Assembly (NCBI RefSeq): GCF_018842675.1
Contig: NZ_JAGTWO010000004.1
Coordinates: 3,534,001 to 3,598,000, forward strand
From: Candidatus Pantoea bituminis
Lineage (GTDB): Bacteria > Pseudomonadota > Gammaproteobacteria > Enterobacterales > Enterobacteriaceae
Direction: 5' to 3'
DNA: 64,000 bases
The notes under the pieces are model-generated. The model was not told where the DNA came from and ran no database searches. It saw nothing but the letters and a program-made list of their open reading frames with translations. Shown piece after piece: positions 27,985 through 38,324 of the stretch (the first letter of the stretch is position 1; every line of letters starts with the position of its first letter). The position numbers and the translations under genes were made by a program.

Positions 27985-28773
27985 ATGATGTCGCGTGCGG
28001 AACAGATTTATCATCGTTTGATCGTGTGGTTGCTGTTTCTCATACTGGCACTGCCGCTGGTAGCGACCTTGCTCTATGCCGTCTCATCGGACTGGAGCAA
28101 CACGATCCTTCCTGAAGGTTACTCGCTGAAGTGGTTTATTCAGCTGTGGAGCGATGGCCGATTTTTAACAGCACTCGGCCATTCTTTGCTGATTTGCTTT
28201 GGCGCGCTGATCTTTTCGCTAGTGCTGGTGCTGCCTGCAATGTTTGTAATCGCTTACTACTATCCACGACTCGATGCCGTAATGAATGTGCTGATTTTAA
28301 TGCCGTTTGCCGTACCGCCCGTTGTCTCTTCGGTTGGCTTATTACAGCTCTATTCGTCTTCGCCGCTGATGCTGACCGGCACACCGTGGATTCTTATCGG
28401 CTGTTATTTCACTATCGCTCTGCCCTTTATTTACCGCGCTATCGCGAACAATATGCAGGCAATTAATTTGAGAGAATTGATCGACGCCGCGCATCTGTTA
28501 GGTGCCAGCACCTGGCAAGCGGCTTTGTTCGTGGTGCTGCCGAACCTGCGTAAAGGCGTATTAATTGCGGTACTGCTTTCATTCTCGTTTTTGATCGGTG
28601 AGTTTGTATTCGCTAACCTGCTGGTCGGCAACCGCTATGAAACGTTGCAGGTTTATCTCTTCAATATGCGCAACGGCAGCGGCCACTTCACCAGCGCACT
28701 GGTTATCTCCTATTTCTTCGTGGTGCTGCTGGTGACCTGGCTGGCCAACGTCCTGAATCCTGAGCGAGGCTGA
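27985..28773 (+). CDS. ABC transporter inner-membrane permease 2
   Basis: A 262-residue permease with six hydrophobic segments and the EAA-type loop IDAAHLLGASTWQAALFVVLP at about 160-181. It pairs with the preceding permease to form the channel of the importer. AGGGAGCA precedes the ATGATG start; the second Met (27988) is also possible. Confidence 0.9.
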   Translation: MMSRAEQIYHRLIVWLLFLILALPLVATLLYAVSSDWSNTILPEGYSLKWFIQLWSDGRFLTALGHSLLICFGALIFSLVLVLPAMFVIAYYYPRLDAVMNVLILMPFAVPPVVSSVGLLQLYSSSPLMLTGTPWILIGCYFTIALPFIYRAIANNMQAINLRELIDAAHLLGASTWQAALFVVLPNLRKGVLIAVLLSFSFLIGEFVFANLLVGNRYETLQVYLFNMRNGSGHFTSALVISYFFVVLLVTWLANVLNPERG

Positions 28774-28775
28774 TC

Positions 28776-29767
28776 ATGAGCTACCTTGAAGTCAAACAAC
28801 TGAATAAAAGCTACGGCCCAACGCAGATTTTCCAGCAGATTGATTTCAGTGCCGAAGAGGGTGAGTTCGTGACGTTACTCGGCCCCAGCGGCTGCGGAAA
28901 ATCTACGCTGTTGCGCTGTCTGGCAGGATTGACCTCGGTGGATAGCGGGCAGATTTTATTGCAGAGCAAAGACATCGTGCCGCTGTCGCCACAAAATCGC
29001 CACATCGGCATGGTGTTTCAGAGCTATGCGCTGTTCCCCAATATGACAGTAGAAAAAACGTCGCCTTTGGTTTGAAAATGCAAAAGCTGCCGGGCCATGA
29101 AGTGCAGCAGCGTGTAACCGAAGTACTGGCGTTGGTAGAGTTAACCGAGTTTGCCCGCCGCTATCCACATCAGCTCTCCGGTGGGCAATGTCAGCGTGTG
29201 GCGCTGGCGCGATCGCTGGTGACGCGCCCACGTTTACTGCTGCTGGATGAGCCGCTCTCGGCGTTGGATGCGCGCATTCGTCGCCATCTACGCGATCAGA
29301 TTCGCCGTATCCAGAAAGAGCTCAAACTCACCACCCTTTTCGTGACGCACGATCAGGAAGAAGCGTTAACGCTCTCTGATCGTATCGTCCTGATGAACAA
29401 AGGGAAAATTGTGCAAAACGGCGATGCTGAGTCGCTGTATACCCAGCCGGTTGATCACTTTGCCGCCGGTTTTATTGGCCACTACAACCTGTTAAGCGCA
29501 GAGCAAGCCACGCAACTCACCGGGCAAACATTCCATTCACAGGTCGCGATCCGCCCAGAGACGATACGTTTCACCCCGTTAGGTAGCGGCATCCCGGCTG
29601 AGATCATTAGCCACACTCTGCTTGGCAACGTAATCCGTTATCGTGTCAGCGCGCACGGTATAGAACTTTCCATTGACGTTTTGAACCGCACGGCGGCGGA
29701 TTTACACCCTGTTGGCATGCAGATTGGTCTACAGTTAGAGATGTCGACGTTGCGCCAGGTGGCTTAA
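28776..29767 (+). pseudogene. ABC transporter ATP-binding protein, interrupted by a 1-base frameshift
   Basis: The ATPase of the importer. The first frame (28776-29075) carries Walker A GPSGCGKST and the Q-loop VFQSYALFPNMTVE. The second (to 29767) carries signature LSGGQCQRVALARSL, Walker B LLLLDEPLSALD, the H-loop VTHDQEEAL and a C-terminal TOBE-like domain. One extra A in the A6 run at 29053-29058 would give VEKNVAFGLKMQ and one 330-residue protein. As a 1-base loss in a homopolymer like others in this window, it is probably an assembly error rather than a dead transporter. Confidence 0.88.
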
Positions 29768-29806
29768 AACACAGGAAAAAATCGCGCTTCGCTCGGCAAT
29801 ATCCTT

Positions 29807-29842
29807 CACAGATTGCTCTCTCCGTCAGGCTGGCAATCTGTG
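29807..29842. repeat. Perfect 10-bp inverted repeat after the ABC operon
   Basis: CACAGATTGC and GCAATCTGTG are separated by 16 bases, about 40 bases past the ATPase stop and 35 before the yjbB start. It may be a weak terminator or a processing/regulatory hairpin in the yjbB leader. Confidence 0.5.
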
Positions 29843-29877
29843 CTGTTTAAAGCCTGATGGTCGAGGAGCATCTATAC

Positions 29878-31503
29878 GTGTTAACCCTGCTTAATCTCCT
29901 TTCCGCGGTCGCACTGTTGGTATGGGGCACGCATATCGTGCGTACTGGCATTATGCGCGTTTATGGTGCTGATTTACGGCGCGTGTTAAGTCGCAGTATT
30001 GAACAAAAACCCATGGCATTCCTTGCCGGAATCGGCGTTACCACGCTGGTGCAAAGCAGTAATGCCACCACGCTTTTAGTCACTTCCTTTGTCGCGCAAA
30101 ACCTGGTCAGCCTGACGCCCGCCTTAGTGGTGGTACTGGGCGCAGATGTCGGCACGGCGATCATGGCGCGTATTCTGACGTTTGATCTCTCCTGGCTTTC
30201 ACCGCTGTTTATCTTTTTTGGCGTGGTGTTTTTCCTCGGGCGTAAACAGACGCGAGCCGGTCAACTCGGTCGGGCCAGCATTGGGTTGGGATTGATTCTT
30301 TTAGCGCTACAGCTGATCGTCGAGGCCGCACGGCCGATTACGCAAGCTTCCGGTGTACAAGTGCTGTTTTCCAGCCTGACCGGCGACATCATGCTGGATG
30401 CGCTGATTGGCGCGGTCTTCGCCATTATTAGTTACTCAAGCCTGGCGGCGGTATTAATCACTGCAACCTTAACCGCCACCGGCGTGATCTCATTCAAAGT
30501 CGCGCTTTGCCTGGTGATTGGTGCCAATCTCGGCAGCGGATTGCTGGCAATGATCAACGCCAGCGGTTCCAACGCTGCGGGCAAACGCGTCGCATTGGGC
30601 AGCTTGTTATTCAAGTTGATTGGCTGCGTCATCATCTTGCCGTTCGTCAATCCGGTCGCGATATGGCTCGATAAACTGCCGGTCAGCGATGAAGAGTTAG
30701 TGATCTTCTTCCACGTCTTTTACAACCTGATTCGCTGTGTGGTGCTGGTGCCTTTTGCTGATCCTATGGCGCGTTTGTGCCGTCGCCTGATCAGTGATGA
30801 CACCGAAAGCGCGCTTATTCTTAAACCCAAGCATCTGGATCGAAGCGCATTGGATACACCAGCGCTGGCGCTGGTCAATGCTGCTCGTGAGGCATTACGG
30901 ATGGGTGACGTGCTGGAGCAGATGCTTGATGCCTTCAGCAAGGTCGTACACCGCGAACCGCGTGAAGAGCGTACGGTTCGCAGATTAGATGACGATGTGG
31001 ATGTGCTTTATACCGCCATCAAACTTTACCTGGCGCGTATGCCAAAAGAGGATTTAGGCGAAGAAGATTCGCGGCGCTGGAGCGAAATTATCGAGATGTC
31101 GCTGAATCTCGAGCAGGCCGGCGACATTATTGAGCGCATGAGCAGCGATGTTGCCGACAAGTCCCTTGCCGCACGGCGTGCTTTTTCCGCTGAAGGATTA
31201 AAAGAGTTGGAAGCATTACACGAACAGTTGATTGCTAACCTACGGCTTAGCTTGTCCGTATTTCTTTCACATGATGTCACCAGCGCCAAACGACTACGCC
31301 GCGCCAAGCATCGCTTTCGCCTGATGATTCGCCGCTATTCGCATGCGCATGTGGATCGCTTGCATCAGAAGAATGTGCAAAGTATTGAAACCAGCTCGCT
31401 ACATTTGGGTTTATTAGGGGATATGAAACGTCTGAATTCTCTGTTCTGTGCCACCGCTTACACGGTGTTAGAACAGCCCGATGATGAGCGAGATTATGAA
31501 TGA
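29878..31503 (+). CDS. yjbB: Na/Pi cotransporter family protein YjbB
   Basis: About 541 residues. The N-terminal half has two inverted Na/Pi-cotransporter repeats with QSS motifs (VTTLVQSSNATTLLVT and the second repeat around ISYSSLAAVLITATLTATG). The C-terminal half is a PhoU-like helical domain (SLNLEQAGDIIERMSSDVADKSL). In E. coli YjbB mediates phosphate export when intracellular phosphate is high. I start at GTG (VLTLLNLLSAV), matching E. coli, with GGAG nine bases upstream, rather than the ATG at 29857. It sits directly downstream of the organophosphorus importer. Confidence 0.94.
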   Translation: MLTLLNLLSAVALLVWGTHIVRTGIMRVYGADLRRVLSRSIEQKPMAFLAGIGVTTLVQSSNATTLLVTSFVAQNLVSLTPALVVVLGADVGTAIMARILTFDLSWLSPLFIFFGVVFFLGRKQTRAGQLGRASIGLGLILLALQLIVEAARPITQASGVQVLFSSLTGDIMLDALIGAVFAIISYSSLAAVLITATLTATGVISFKVALCLVIGANLGSGLLAMINASGSNAAGKRVALGSLLFKLIGCVIILPFVNPVAIWLDKLPVSDEELVIFFHVFYNLIRCVVLVPFADPMARLCRRLISDDTESALILKPKHLDRSALDTPALALVNAAREALRMGDVLEQMLDAFSKVVHREPREERTVRRLDDDVDVLYTAIKLYLARMPKEDLGEEDSRRWSEIIEMSLNLEQAGDIIERMSSDVADKSLAARRAFSAEGLKELEALHEQLIANLRLSLSVFLSHDVTSAKRLRRAKHRFRLMIRRYSHAHVDRLHQKNVQSIETSSLHLGLLGDMKRLNSLFCATAYTVLEQPDDERDYE

Positions 31504-31542
31504 CTTGTTTGCGTCATGTCATTGCGCATTTAAGGAGAAAGG

Positions 31543-31881
31543 ATGTTTAACGTTTATATCATATTAGCGATCGCCATCTGCGCCGAAACCTTAGCAACGA
31601 CCATGATGAAATCATCGGAGGGTTTTACTCGCCTGCTGCCCAGCGTTGTGGTGGTGGTTGGGTACGCCATCTCGTTTTATGGCCTGTCTCAGGTAGTCAA
31701 AACCATGAATATCGGCGTCGCCTATGCGATTTGGGCAGGAATGGGCATTACGCTGGTGTCCATTTTGTCGTGGGCTATTTATAAACAGAAACTGGATCTA
31801 CCGGCGCTGCTGGGAATGGGATTAATTATTGCCGGCGTGGTGGTGATTCAGCTGTTTTCAAAATCGGTCACTCACGGATAA
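31543..31881 (+). CDS. Small multidrug resistance (SMR) efflux protein, EmrE-like
   Basis: A 112-residue membrane protein with four helices and the essential acidic residue of the first helix (Glu15 in AICAETLATTMMKSS). Conserved YAISFYGLSQVVKTMNIGVA and YAIWAGMGI are typical of EmrE-type quaternary-cation/H+ antiporters, which work as antiparallel dimers. GGAGAAAGG precedes the ATG. It follows yjbB by 39 bp. Confidence 0.92.
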   Translation: MFNVYIILAIAICAETLATTMMKSSEGFTRLLPSVVVVVGYAISFYGLSQVVKTMNIGVAYAIWAGMGITLVSILSWAIYKQKLDLPALLGMGLIIAGVVVIQLFSKSVTHG

Positions 31882-31937
31882 CACCGCGCAGCGTAAAACC
31901 CGCTACAGTTCCAGGAAATGTAGCGGGCAGTATCAAC

Positions 31938-32855
31938 TTACTTCTTCTTGATCGGTTTGCCTGACCAGTAGCCTGCCAGCAGCGAACCCGAAAGATTGTG
32001 CCATACCGAGAACAGTGCGCCAGGCAACGCGGCCAGCGGTGAGAAGTAGAGCTTGCCCAGCGTCGCCGCCAGACCTGAGTTCTGCATGCCGACCTCCAGC
32101 GCCAGCGTGCGGCAGGTAGATTCGTCGAATCCAAAAAGTTTGCCACCCCAATAGCCGCCAAGCAGGCCAATGGCGTTATGCAGAATCACCGCGACGATCA
32201 CCACCAAGCCCACCGAACCAATAAAGCTCTGGCTGCCCGCGACCACTGCACTGATGATTAACAGAATGCAGATCATCGAAAACGCAGGTAAATAAGGTTC
32301 TACGCGACGTACCACGCTGTTCATGCTGTGGTGAATGATCAAACCCAAACTGATTGGAATGACGACGATTTTTACAATGCTCAACAGCATGCCGACCACA
32401 TCGACTTGAATATGCGTATCAACATAGAAACGTGTTAGCAGCGGCGTGGCAAACACGCCCACCAGCGCGGAAACCGATGAGATAGTGACAGACAGCGCGA
32501 CATCCCCTTTCGCCAGATAGATCATCACGTTAGATGCGGTACCACTGGCAACGCTTCCCACCAGAATCATGCCCGCTGCGAGATCCGGCGGCATATGAAA
32601 CAGTTTGGCCAATCCCCAGGCTGCCAATGGCATGACCAGATAATGCAAAAACGTACCGGCGATGACCGGTGCCGGGCGCACCAGCACCCGTTTGAAATCA
32701 TCAATATTGAGCGTTACACCCATACCAAACATAATCAGCATCAGCAGGTAAGTAACCCAGGGACCAATACCAAGAAATGTCGTTGGGGAATAGTAAGCGG
32801 CAACAGATAACAGCACGGCCCACAGTGGGAACAGGCGGGTTAAAGTGGCGAGCAT
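31938..32855 (-). CDS. Bile acid:sodium symporter family protein (PanS-like)
   Basis: A 305-residue protein with about ten membrane segments of the BASS fold. The sodium-site motif region [19 protein letters not shown] and the second crossover [13 protein letters not shown] are present. It resembles Salmonella PanS, a pantoate/ketopantoate transporter, but I cannot distinguish substrates from sequence. It is convergent with the SMR gene. Confidence 0.87.
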   Translation of the reverse strand: MLATLTRLFPLWAVLLSVAAYYSPTTFLGIGPWVTYLLMLIMFGMGVTLNIDDFKRVLVRPAPVIAGTFLHYLVMPLAAWGLAKLFHMPPDLAAGMILVGSVASGTASNVMIYLAKGDVALSVTISSVSALVGVFATPLLTRFYVDTHIQVDVVGMLLSIVKIVVIPISLGLIIHHSMNSVVRRVEPYLPAFSMICILLIISAVVAGSQSFIGSVGLVVIVAVILHNAIGLLGGYWGGKLFGFDESTCRTLALEVGMQNSGLAATLGKLYFSPLAALPGALFSVWHNLSGSLLAGYWSGKPIKKK

Positions 32856-33039
32856 GGCCAGACTTCCTTATAAGAATGTTGTGTTTTTACGCAGGTTTGC
32901 CATAGAAATACGCGACGCAGGAACGGCTGCGAAGGCGGAAGTAGGATCATAACATTTCGTTATCACGACGTAAGGCGGAGATGAGGTCTGAAGGGAAAAT
33001 GCGGATCGACTGCTGCCAATCCGCCTGAAAATGTCAAAA

Positions 33040-33732
33040 TTACTCTGCTTTTTCCAGTATAAAGCGGTAGATCACACCACCAATTGCCGCACCAATGACG
33101 GGCATCAGCCAGAAGACCCACAGTTGTGAAATCGCCCAATCGCCCTGAAACAAGGCAACGCCGGTGCTGCGCGCTGGGTTAACGGAGGTGTTGGTGACAG
33201 GAATACTGATCAGATGAATTAAGGTTAAGGCCAGGCCAATTGCGATAGGGGCGAAGCCTGCCGGTGCACGCTTATCTGTCGCGCCCATGATGACAATCAG
33301 GAAAATGGCCGTCAGCACCACTTCAATGATCATCGCTGACATCAAGTTGTAGCCGCCCGGTGATTGTTCGCCGTAACCATTTGATGCAAAACCGCTGGCA
33401 GCAACATCGAAATCCGCTTTACCGCTGGCAATCAAATACAACACGGCACCTGCACCTACCGCACCAATAAGTTGCGCAATAATATAGGGTAAAACGTGTG
33501 ATGACGGGATGCGGCCACCGACCAGCAAGCCAATAGTGACCGCTGGATTAAAGTGACCACCCGAAATATGACCCACCGCGTAGGCCATCACTAATACGGA
33601 CAAGCCAAACGCCAGCGCGACGCCAGCAAAGCCAATACCTAACTCTGGAAACGCTGCAGCCAACACTGCGCTGCCACAACCGCCTAACACCAGCACAAAT
33701 GTGCCGAGGATCTCCGCCACGAACTTTTGCAT
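33040..33732 (-). CDS. aqpZ: Aquaporin Z
   Basis: A 230-residue inner-membrane water channel with six helices. The two pore NPA boxes ([11 protein letters not shown] and [12 protein letters not shown]) and the water-selective Arg after the second NPA are present. Length agrees with E. coli AqpZ (231). It stands alone, with ordinary spacers on both sides. Confidence 0.98.
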   Translation of the reverse strand: MQKFVAEILGTFVLVLGGCGSAVLAAAFPELGIGFAGVALAFGLSVLVMAYAVGHISGGHFNPAVTIGLLVGGRIPSSHVLPYIIAQLIGAVGAGAVLYLIASGKADFDVAASGFASNGYGEQSPGGYNLMSAMIIEVVLTAIFLIVIMGATDKRAPAGFAPIAIGLALTLIHLISIPVTNTSVNPARSTGVALFQGDWAISQLWVFWLMPVIGAAIGGVIYRFILEKAE

Positions 33733-33949
33733 AACTTTCCCTTAGAATACTGAAATAATTCAGCGGCGCTGATTATCGATTAGCACGCATTAAGCGCAAC
33801 CGGAGAGAGGGATTTCAGTTCACTTATTGAGCAAAAAGAGGTGATTCAAGACACATCTTGCTGGTGTAGCGCGGTTTGTCAGAAATAGCCGGGACGACTT
33901 TCAAGGCGGGTGTGTGATATTTACTTACTTAAACAAAGATAATAAATAA

Positions 33950-33972
33950 AAAAGCCGGACCCTGTCCGGCTT
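33950..33972 (-). terminator. Intrinsic terminator of lysC
   Basis: On the minus strand AAGCCGGAC, a short loop and GTCCGGCTT are followed by TTTTATTTATT, about 40 bases past the lysC stop. Confidence 0.85.
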
Positions 33973-34011
33973 GGCTTATTAACGAAATATTTAGTCGTAA
34001 AATATCCGCGT

Positions 34012-35364
34012 TTATTCAAAAAGGTTGTGATGCAGAGTACGTACTACGCTCTCCGCATCGGTGCCTGGCACCAGAAAACAGAGGTTATAGCTGCTGGCAC
34101 CATAGCAAATCATACGCAAGTTGAAAGGTTCGAGTACCCCGAAGACCTCTTTGCCCACACCGCAAGCTTTCGACAGGTTGTTGCCGATAATGGCCACCAA
34201 CGCCAGATTCTCTTCCACTTCTACCCGGCACAGCGACGAAAGTTCAGTCAGCAAAGCCTGTGTCAGCAGGCTGTCACCGGTGGAGGTTGAACCGGTGGTG
34301 TCGAGCGTCAACGCCACGCTCACTTCGGAAGTGGTAATCAAATCAACCGACATACTGTGGCGCGCCAGGATGTTAAAGACTTCGGCAAGGAAGCCACGTG
34401 CATGCAGCATGTTCAGGCTGTGTAAGGTCAGCAAGGTTTGCTTGCGACGCAGCGCCAGCGCACGGAACAGCGGTGGGTTCTGACTTTCATTACAAACGCG
34501 TGTGCCACCCGCAGACGGGTTTTTGCTTGAACCTACAAATACCGGAATATCGCTGCGAACCGCAGGCAACAGCGTAGCGGGATGCAGCACCTTGGCACCA
34601 AAGGTTGCCATTTCGGCCGCTTCTTCGAAGGTAATTTCATCAATGCGCTTCGCTGTTGGCACGACGCGAGGATCGGTAGTGTAAATACCGGGCACATCGG
34701 TCCAGATATCAATGCGTGCAGCATGCAGCGCTTCGCCTAACAGCGCTGCGGTGTAATCACTGCCGCCACGGCCTAACGTGGTGGTGCGACCTTTGCTTTC
34801 ACTGCCGATAAAGCCCTGCGTTACCACCAGCGCTTGCTCGATACGCGGCTTAAGTTGCGCGATCGTCTGTTCTGCCAACACGTTGACTTCCGGTTCAGCG
34901 CGGCCAAAACGGTCGTTGGTCCGCATCACTTTACGCACATCAAACCATTCAGCGTTTACCTGACGTTCGCGGAGAATCTCCACAAACAGCAGCGTCGACA
35001 TCAACTCACCGTGGCTCACCAGTTCGTCGGTTAACGCGGTAGAGGTTGCCAGCGCGGCAGCTTCAGACAACATGGCAATGTTTTCGATCATGCGGTCGAT
35101 TTCGTCACGAATGACGTCGGGACGTTGCAGATGATCAATGATGTTGTATTGAATACGGCGGATCTCTTCCAGCAGCAGGACGCGTTGCGACGGTTCCTGA
35201 CCTTCAGCGAGAGAAACAAGGAGATTGGTAATGCCCGCAGAGGCGGAAAGCACCACCAGACGCGTATTGGCATTGGCCAGCACCACATCGGCGCTGCGGT
35301 TCATGGCTTCGAAATCGGCAACGCTGGTGCCACCAAATTTCGCCACAATCAGAGTTTGAGACAT
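34012..35364 (-). CDS. lysC: Lysine-sensitive aspartokinase III
   Basis: Phosphorylates aspartate, the first step toward lysine, threonine, methionine and diaminopimelate. The 450 residues hold the kinase domain (start IVAKFGGTSVADF, with GRGGSDYTAALLGEAL) and C-terminal ACT domains that bind lysine (SLNMLHARGFLAEVF to the end). I start at MSQTLIV, matching E. coli length (449). The long 5' leader folds as a lysine riboswitch, so expression is controlled by lysine both at RNA and enzyme level. Confidence 0.98.
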   Translation of the reverse strand: MSQTLIVAKFGGTSVADFEAMNRSADVVLANANTRLVVLSASAGITNLLVSLAEGQEPSQRVLLLEEIRRIQYNIIDHLQRPDVIRDEIDRMIENIAMLSEAAALATSTALTDELVSHGELMSTLLFVEILRERQVNAEWFDVRKVMRTNDRFGRAEPEVNVLAEQTIAQLKPRIEQALVVTQGFIGSESKGRTTTLGRGGSDYTAALLGEALHAARIDIWTDVPGIYTTDPRVVPTAKRIDEITFEEAAEMATFGAKVLHPATLLPAVRSDIPVFVGSSKNPSAGGTRVCNESQNPPLFRALALRRKQTLLTLHSLNMLHARGFLAEVFNILARHSMSVDLITTSEVSVALTLDTTGSTSTGDSLLTQALLTELSSLCRVEVEENLALVAIIGNNLSKACGVGKEVFGVLEPFNLRMICYGASSYNLCFLVPGTDAESVVRTLHHNLFE

Positions 35365-35486
35365 GTTACGACCTCGTGTCAGGTTATCTTGCTCCCGCAC
35401 GTTTAACTGCGGACGAGAGACATTCTATCAGCCTTGGCACAAGGAAAGAGCAGAAATGGGCAGACCAGATCGGGTAGACGAGTCAC

Positions 35487-35669
35487 CCAGAAGCGCCCCA
35501 CCTTGCAAAACGTCCGACTGGGAACGTTTCTGGTGACAACCCAAGGGATTCAGCCCCTGTAGCCGACAATCAATCCACCGCGAATTGACCACCTCGGCGT
35601 CGCTCCCCTGATGTGTTTTCACTGGATTACGGTTCCTCCAACACACTGCCTGGGCGACGCGCCTCTTCT
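35487..35669 (-). promoter_or_regulatory. Lysine riboswitch in the lysC leader
   Basis: Read on the minus strand, the leader contains the aptamer landmarks AGAGGCGCG, CGCCGAGGTG, GGCTACAGGGGCTGAATCCC, TTGTCACCAGAA and CTTCTGGGTGA. It is closed by a P1 stem of CTTCTGG (35663-35669) with CCAGAAG (35487-35493). It matches the known E. coli lysC leader almost domain by domain. Lysine binding represses lysC; the expression platform lies in the roughly 120 bases before the start codon. Confidence 0.93.
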
Positions 35670-36098
35670 GGCTTGCGCTTAGTGGCGCAAGTAGGCGCAT
35701 AGAAATATCGGTTTCTGGCCCCGCTGTCAACGCTGTTGCCTGAAGGATTTTTCATTTTCAGAGCACCCCGTGGCAAATTTGCCCGCGCCGCAGCAATTAG
35801 AGTGCTAAATGGGTTCAGCCAGCAGGCTATTTCCTGATGCGGCACAAGGAAGGAGAAGCAGATTTTCGCCACACTACGCCCTGTTTTTGCATCGAACTAA
35901 CCCGAAAATTGAGGCCAGAAAAATCTGGCGAAACGACGCGCCAGGCCGCACCTGCCCGCGAATGGTTCGATACCAACACAATCACTGCGGTGACAAATTT
36001 TTTCCTTTCAGTTGCAACTGTGGTCATACTGAAACGCTAACCGGGTACGCTGTGACCCCGATGGAATGACGGTTCTTAATATCAACAAGAGTGTTGCC
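35670..36098. other. Intergenic region between lysC leader and pgi
   Basis: This 430-bp stretch contains the promoter of lysC (minus strand) and that of pgi (plus strand). I see no gene, RNA or repeat beyond the extended riboswitch base; small open frames here are not convincing. Confidence 0.5.
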
Positions 36099-37745
36099 AT
36101 GAAAAATATCAATCCGACACAAACCGCAGCCTGGAAAGCGCTGCAACAGCATTTTGAACAGATGAAAACGGTAGAAATCGCCGACTTGTTTGCCCAAGAT
36201 GCCGATCGTTTTGCCAAATTCTCTGCCACCTTTGATGATCAGATGCTGGTGGATTTCTCGAAAAACCGCATCACTCAGGAAACCCTCGATAAATTACAGG
36301 CGCTGGCGAAAGAGACCGATCTGAGCGGTGCCATCAAATCCATGTTCTCTGGCGAGAAGATTAACCGCACCGAAGATCGAGCGGTTCTGCACGTTGCGCT
36401 GCGCAACCGCAGCAACACGCCAATCGTGGTTGATGGCAAAGATGTAATGCCGGAAGTGAACGCAGTGCTGGATAAGATGAAAGGCTTCTCTGAGCGCATC
36501 ATCAGCGGCGAATGGAAAGGCTATACCGGCAAACCGATCACCGATGTCGTCAATATCGGTATTGGCGGCTCGGACCTCGGCCCTTTCATGGTGACCGAAG
36601 CGCTGCGCCCCTATAAAAATCATCTGAACATGCATTTTGTCTCCAACGTTGATGGCACCCATATCGCCGAAACGTTGAAAGATCTCAGCCCGGAAACCAC
36701 GCTGTTCCTGGTGGCATCTAAAACCTTCACCACGCAAGAAACCATGACAAACGCCCACAGCGCGCGTGACTGGTTCCTGAAGACGGCGGGCGATCAGCAG
36801 CATGTGGCGAAACACTTTGCCGCGCTGTCGACCAACGCGAAAGCGGTGGGTGAGTTCGGTATCGATACCAATAACATGTTCGAATTTTGGGACTGGGTTG
36901 GCGGACGCTATTCACTCTGGTCAGCGATTGGCTTGTCGATCATTCTTTCCATCGGTTTCGATAACTTCGAGCAGCTGCTAAGCGGCGCGCATGCAATGGA
37001 CAAGCATTATTCCAACACGCCGGCTGAACAAAACTTGCCGGTGCTGCTGGCGCTGATTGGTATTTGGTACAACAACTTTTTTGGTGCTGAAACCGAAGCT
37101 ATTCTACCGTATGACCAATACATGCACCGTTTTGCGGCCTATTTCCAGCAAGGCAATATGGAATCCAACGGTAAATATGTCGATCGCGAAGGCAATCCGG
37201 TGGATTACCAAACCGGCCCAATCATTTGGGGCGAGCCTGGCACCAATGGTCAGCACGCGTTCTATCAGCTGATTCACCAAGGCACCAAATTGGTTCCGTG
37301 TGACTTCATCGCACCTGCGATTACGCACAATGCCTTAACCGATCATCATCCAAAACTGCTGTCGAACTTCTTTGCTCAAACCGAAGCGCTGGCATTTGGT
37401 AAGTCGCGTGAAGTGGTTGAAAAAGAGTTTACTGACGCCGGTAAAACAGCGGAATCCGTTGCGCACATCGTGCCATTCAAAGTGTTTGAAGGTAACCGCC
37501 CAACCAACTCGATTCTGCTGCGTGAAATTACGCCGTTCAGCCTGGGCGCACTGATTGCACTGTATGAGCACAAAATTTTCACTCAGGGCGCCATTCTGAA
37601 TATCTTCACTTTCGATCAGTGGGGTGTGGAATTAGGTAAGCAACTGGCAAACCGTATTCTGCCTGAACTCGAAAATGACGACAAAATTGAGAGCCATGAC
37701 AGTTCCACCAATGCCTTAATTAACCGCTATAAATCCTGGCGTTAA
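36099..37745 (+). CDS. pgi: Glucose-6-phosphate isomerase
   Basis: Interconverts glucose-6-phosphate and fructose-6-phosphate in glycolysis and gluconeogenesis. The 548-residue protein has the sugar-isomerase folds with [12 protein letters not shown], the phosphate-binding [13 protein letters not shown], catalytic Glu in [20 protein letters not shown], and Lys near the end ([11 protein letters not shown]). I start at [12 protein letters not shown] as in E. coli (549 residues); AAGAG precedes it. Confidence 0.99.
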   Translation: MKNINPTQTAAWKALQQHFEQMKTVEIADLFAQDADRFAKFSATFDDQMLVDFSKNRITQETLDKLQALAKETDLSGAIKSMFSGEKINRTEDRAVLHVALRNRSNTPIVVDGKDVMPEVNAVLDKMKGFSERIISGEWKGYTGKPITDVVNIGIGGSDLGPFMVTEALRPYKNHLNMHFVSNVDGTHIAETLKDLSPETTLFLVASKTFTTQETMTNAHSARDWFLKTAGDQQHVAKHFAALSTNAKAVGEFGIDTNNMFEFWDWVGGRYSLWSAIGLSIILSIGFDNFEQLLSGAHAMDKHYSNTPAEQNLPVLLALIGIWYNNFFGAETEAILPYDQYMHRFAAYFQQGNMESNGKYVDREGNPVDYQTGPIIWGEPGTNGQHAFYQLIHQGTKLVPCDFIAPAITHNALTDHHPKLLSNFFAQTEALAFGKSREVVEKEFTDAGKTAESVAHIVPFKVFEGNRPTNSILLREITPFSLGALIALYEHKIFTQGAILNIFTFDQWGVELGKQLANRILPELENDDKIESHDSSTNALINRYKSWR

Positions 37746-37763
37746 TTTATTGCTGATTTCACT

Positions 37764-37789
37764 GGGCGGCATTATTGCCGCCCTTTTTT
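37764..37789 (+). terminator. Intrinsic terminator of pgi
   Basis: Stem GGGCGGCA/TGCCGCCC with a TTAT loop is followed by six T, 18 bases after the stop. Confidence 0.92.
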
Positions 37790-38324
37790 GCCATAAAAGC
37801 TGCAATTGAGCGCTAATTAACCCCTTTCCCCTGCTCAACCGTTAGATAATTCTTAAAATAACCTCAGTAAATTCTGAACTTGCTGTTTTTTTCTTGGGTT
37901 TAACCCTATTAAAACTGGCCCTAAAACGCATCCGAAAAATAACTAACCATTGATTATTAACGTAATTATTATTTGTCTGTGATCAGGAAAATCTGATTAT
38001 TCCTATTCCGTACCAATATTTAATAAAATGGCACAAAACACTTTGAAATATTCATAGCGCCAGCCAAATATCTGGCTAGATGGCGTAAACCTCCGATTTA
38101 AAAAGTGATTAACGCCAAATTGGCTTAATTATGAGCGTCTTGCGCCCTCTTTTTCGCTGGCTTTTACATACGCTGAACTCTGGTAATTTGTTGCCCTATA
38201 CTGAACGCGCCCGCAATGGGCAACCCCGCAGTCTTTACGTTGTTGGTGCGCAAATATCGCCTGCCTGCAGCGTTAATGACGAAGGGGAAAGATCCTTCAT
38301 TCACTCAATGCAGGAAATGTTGTT
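37790..38324. other. AT-rich regulatory region upstream of yjbEFGH
   Basis: This 535-bp interval holds no convincing gene. It is AT-rich at its left and carries an RcsAB-like box near 38000 and a hairpin at about 38059-38087 (GCCAGCCA/TGGCTAGATGGC). A possible 65-codon frame (38131-38328) lacks any recognisable feature and runs into yjbE, so I treat it as leader. Confidence 0.5.
37992..38005 (+). promoter_or_regulatory. RcsAB-like box upstream of yjbE
   Basis: TCTGATTATTCCTA matches the RcsAB box form TAAGATTATTCCTA at 12 of 14 positions. In E. coli yjbEFGH belongs to the Rcs regulon, so the site is plausible although it lies about 320 bp from the start codon. Confidence 0.5.

Noticed and set aside
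20565..29058. Phase variation at poly-A tracts in plsB and the ABC ATPase
   Set aside because: Runs of six are short for phase variation, and the same pattern appears in housekeeping metH and aceK, so error fits better.
35428..35730. A 100-codon minus-strand frame upstream of lysC
   Set aside because: It coincides with the conserved lysine riboswitch, whose structure explains the conservation.
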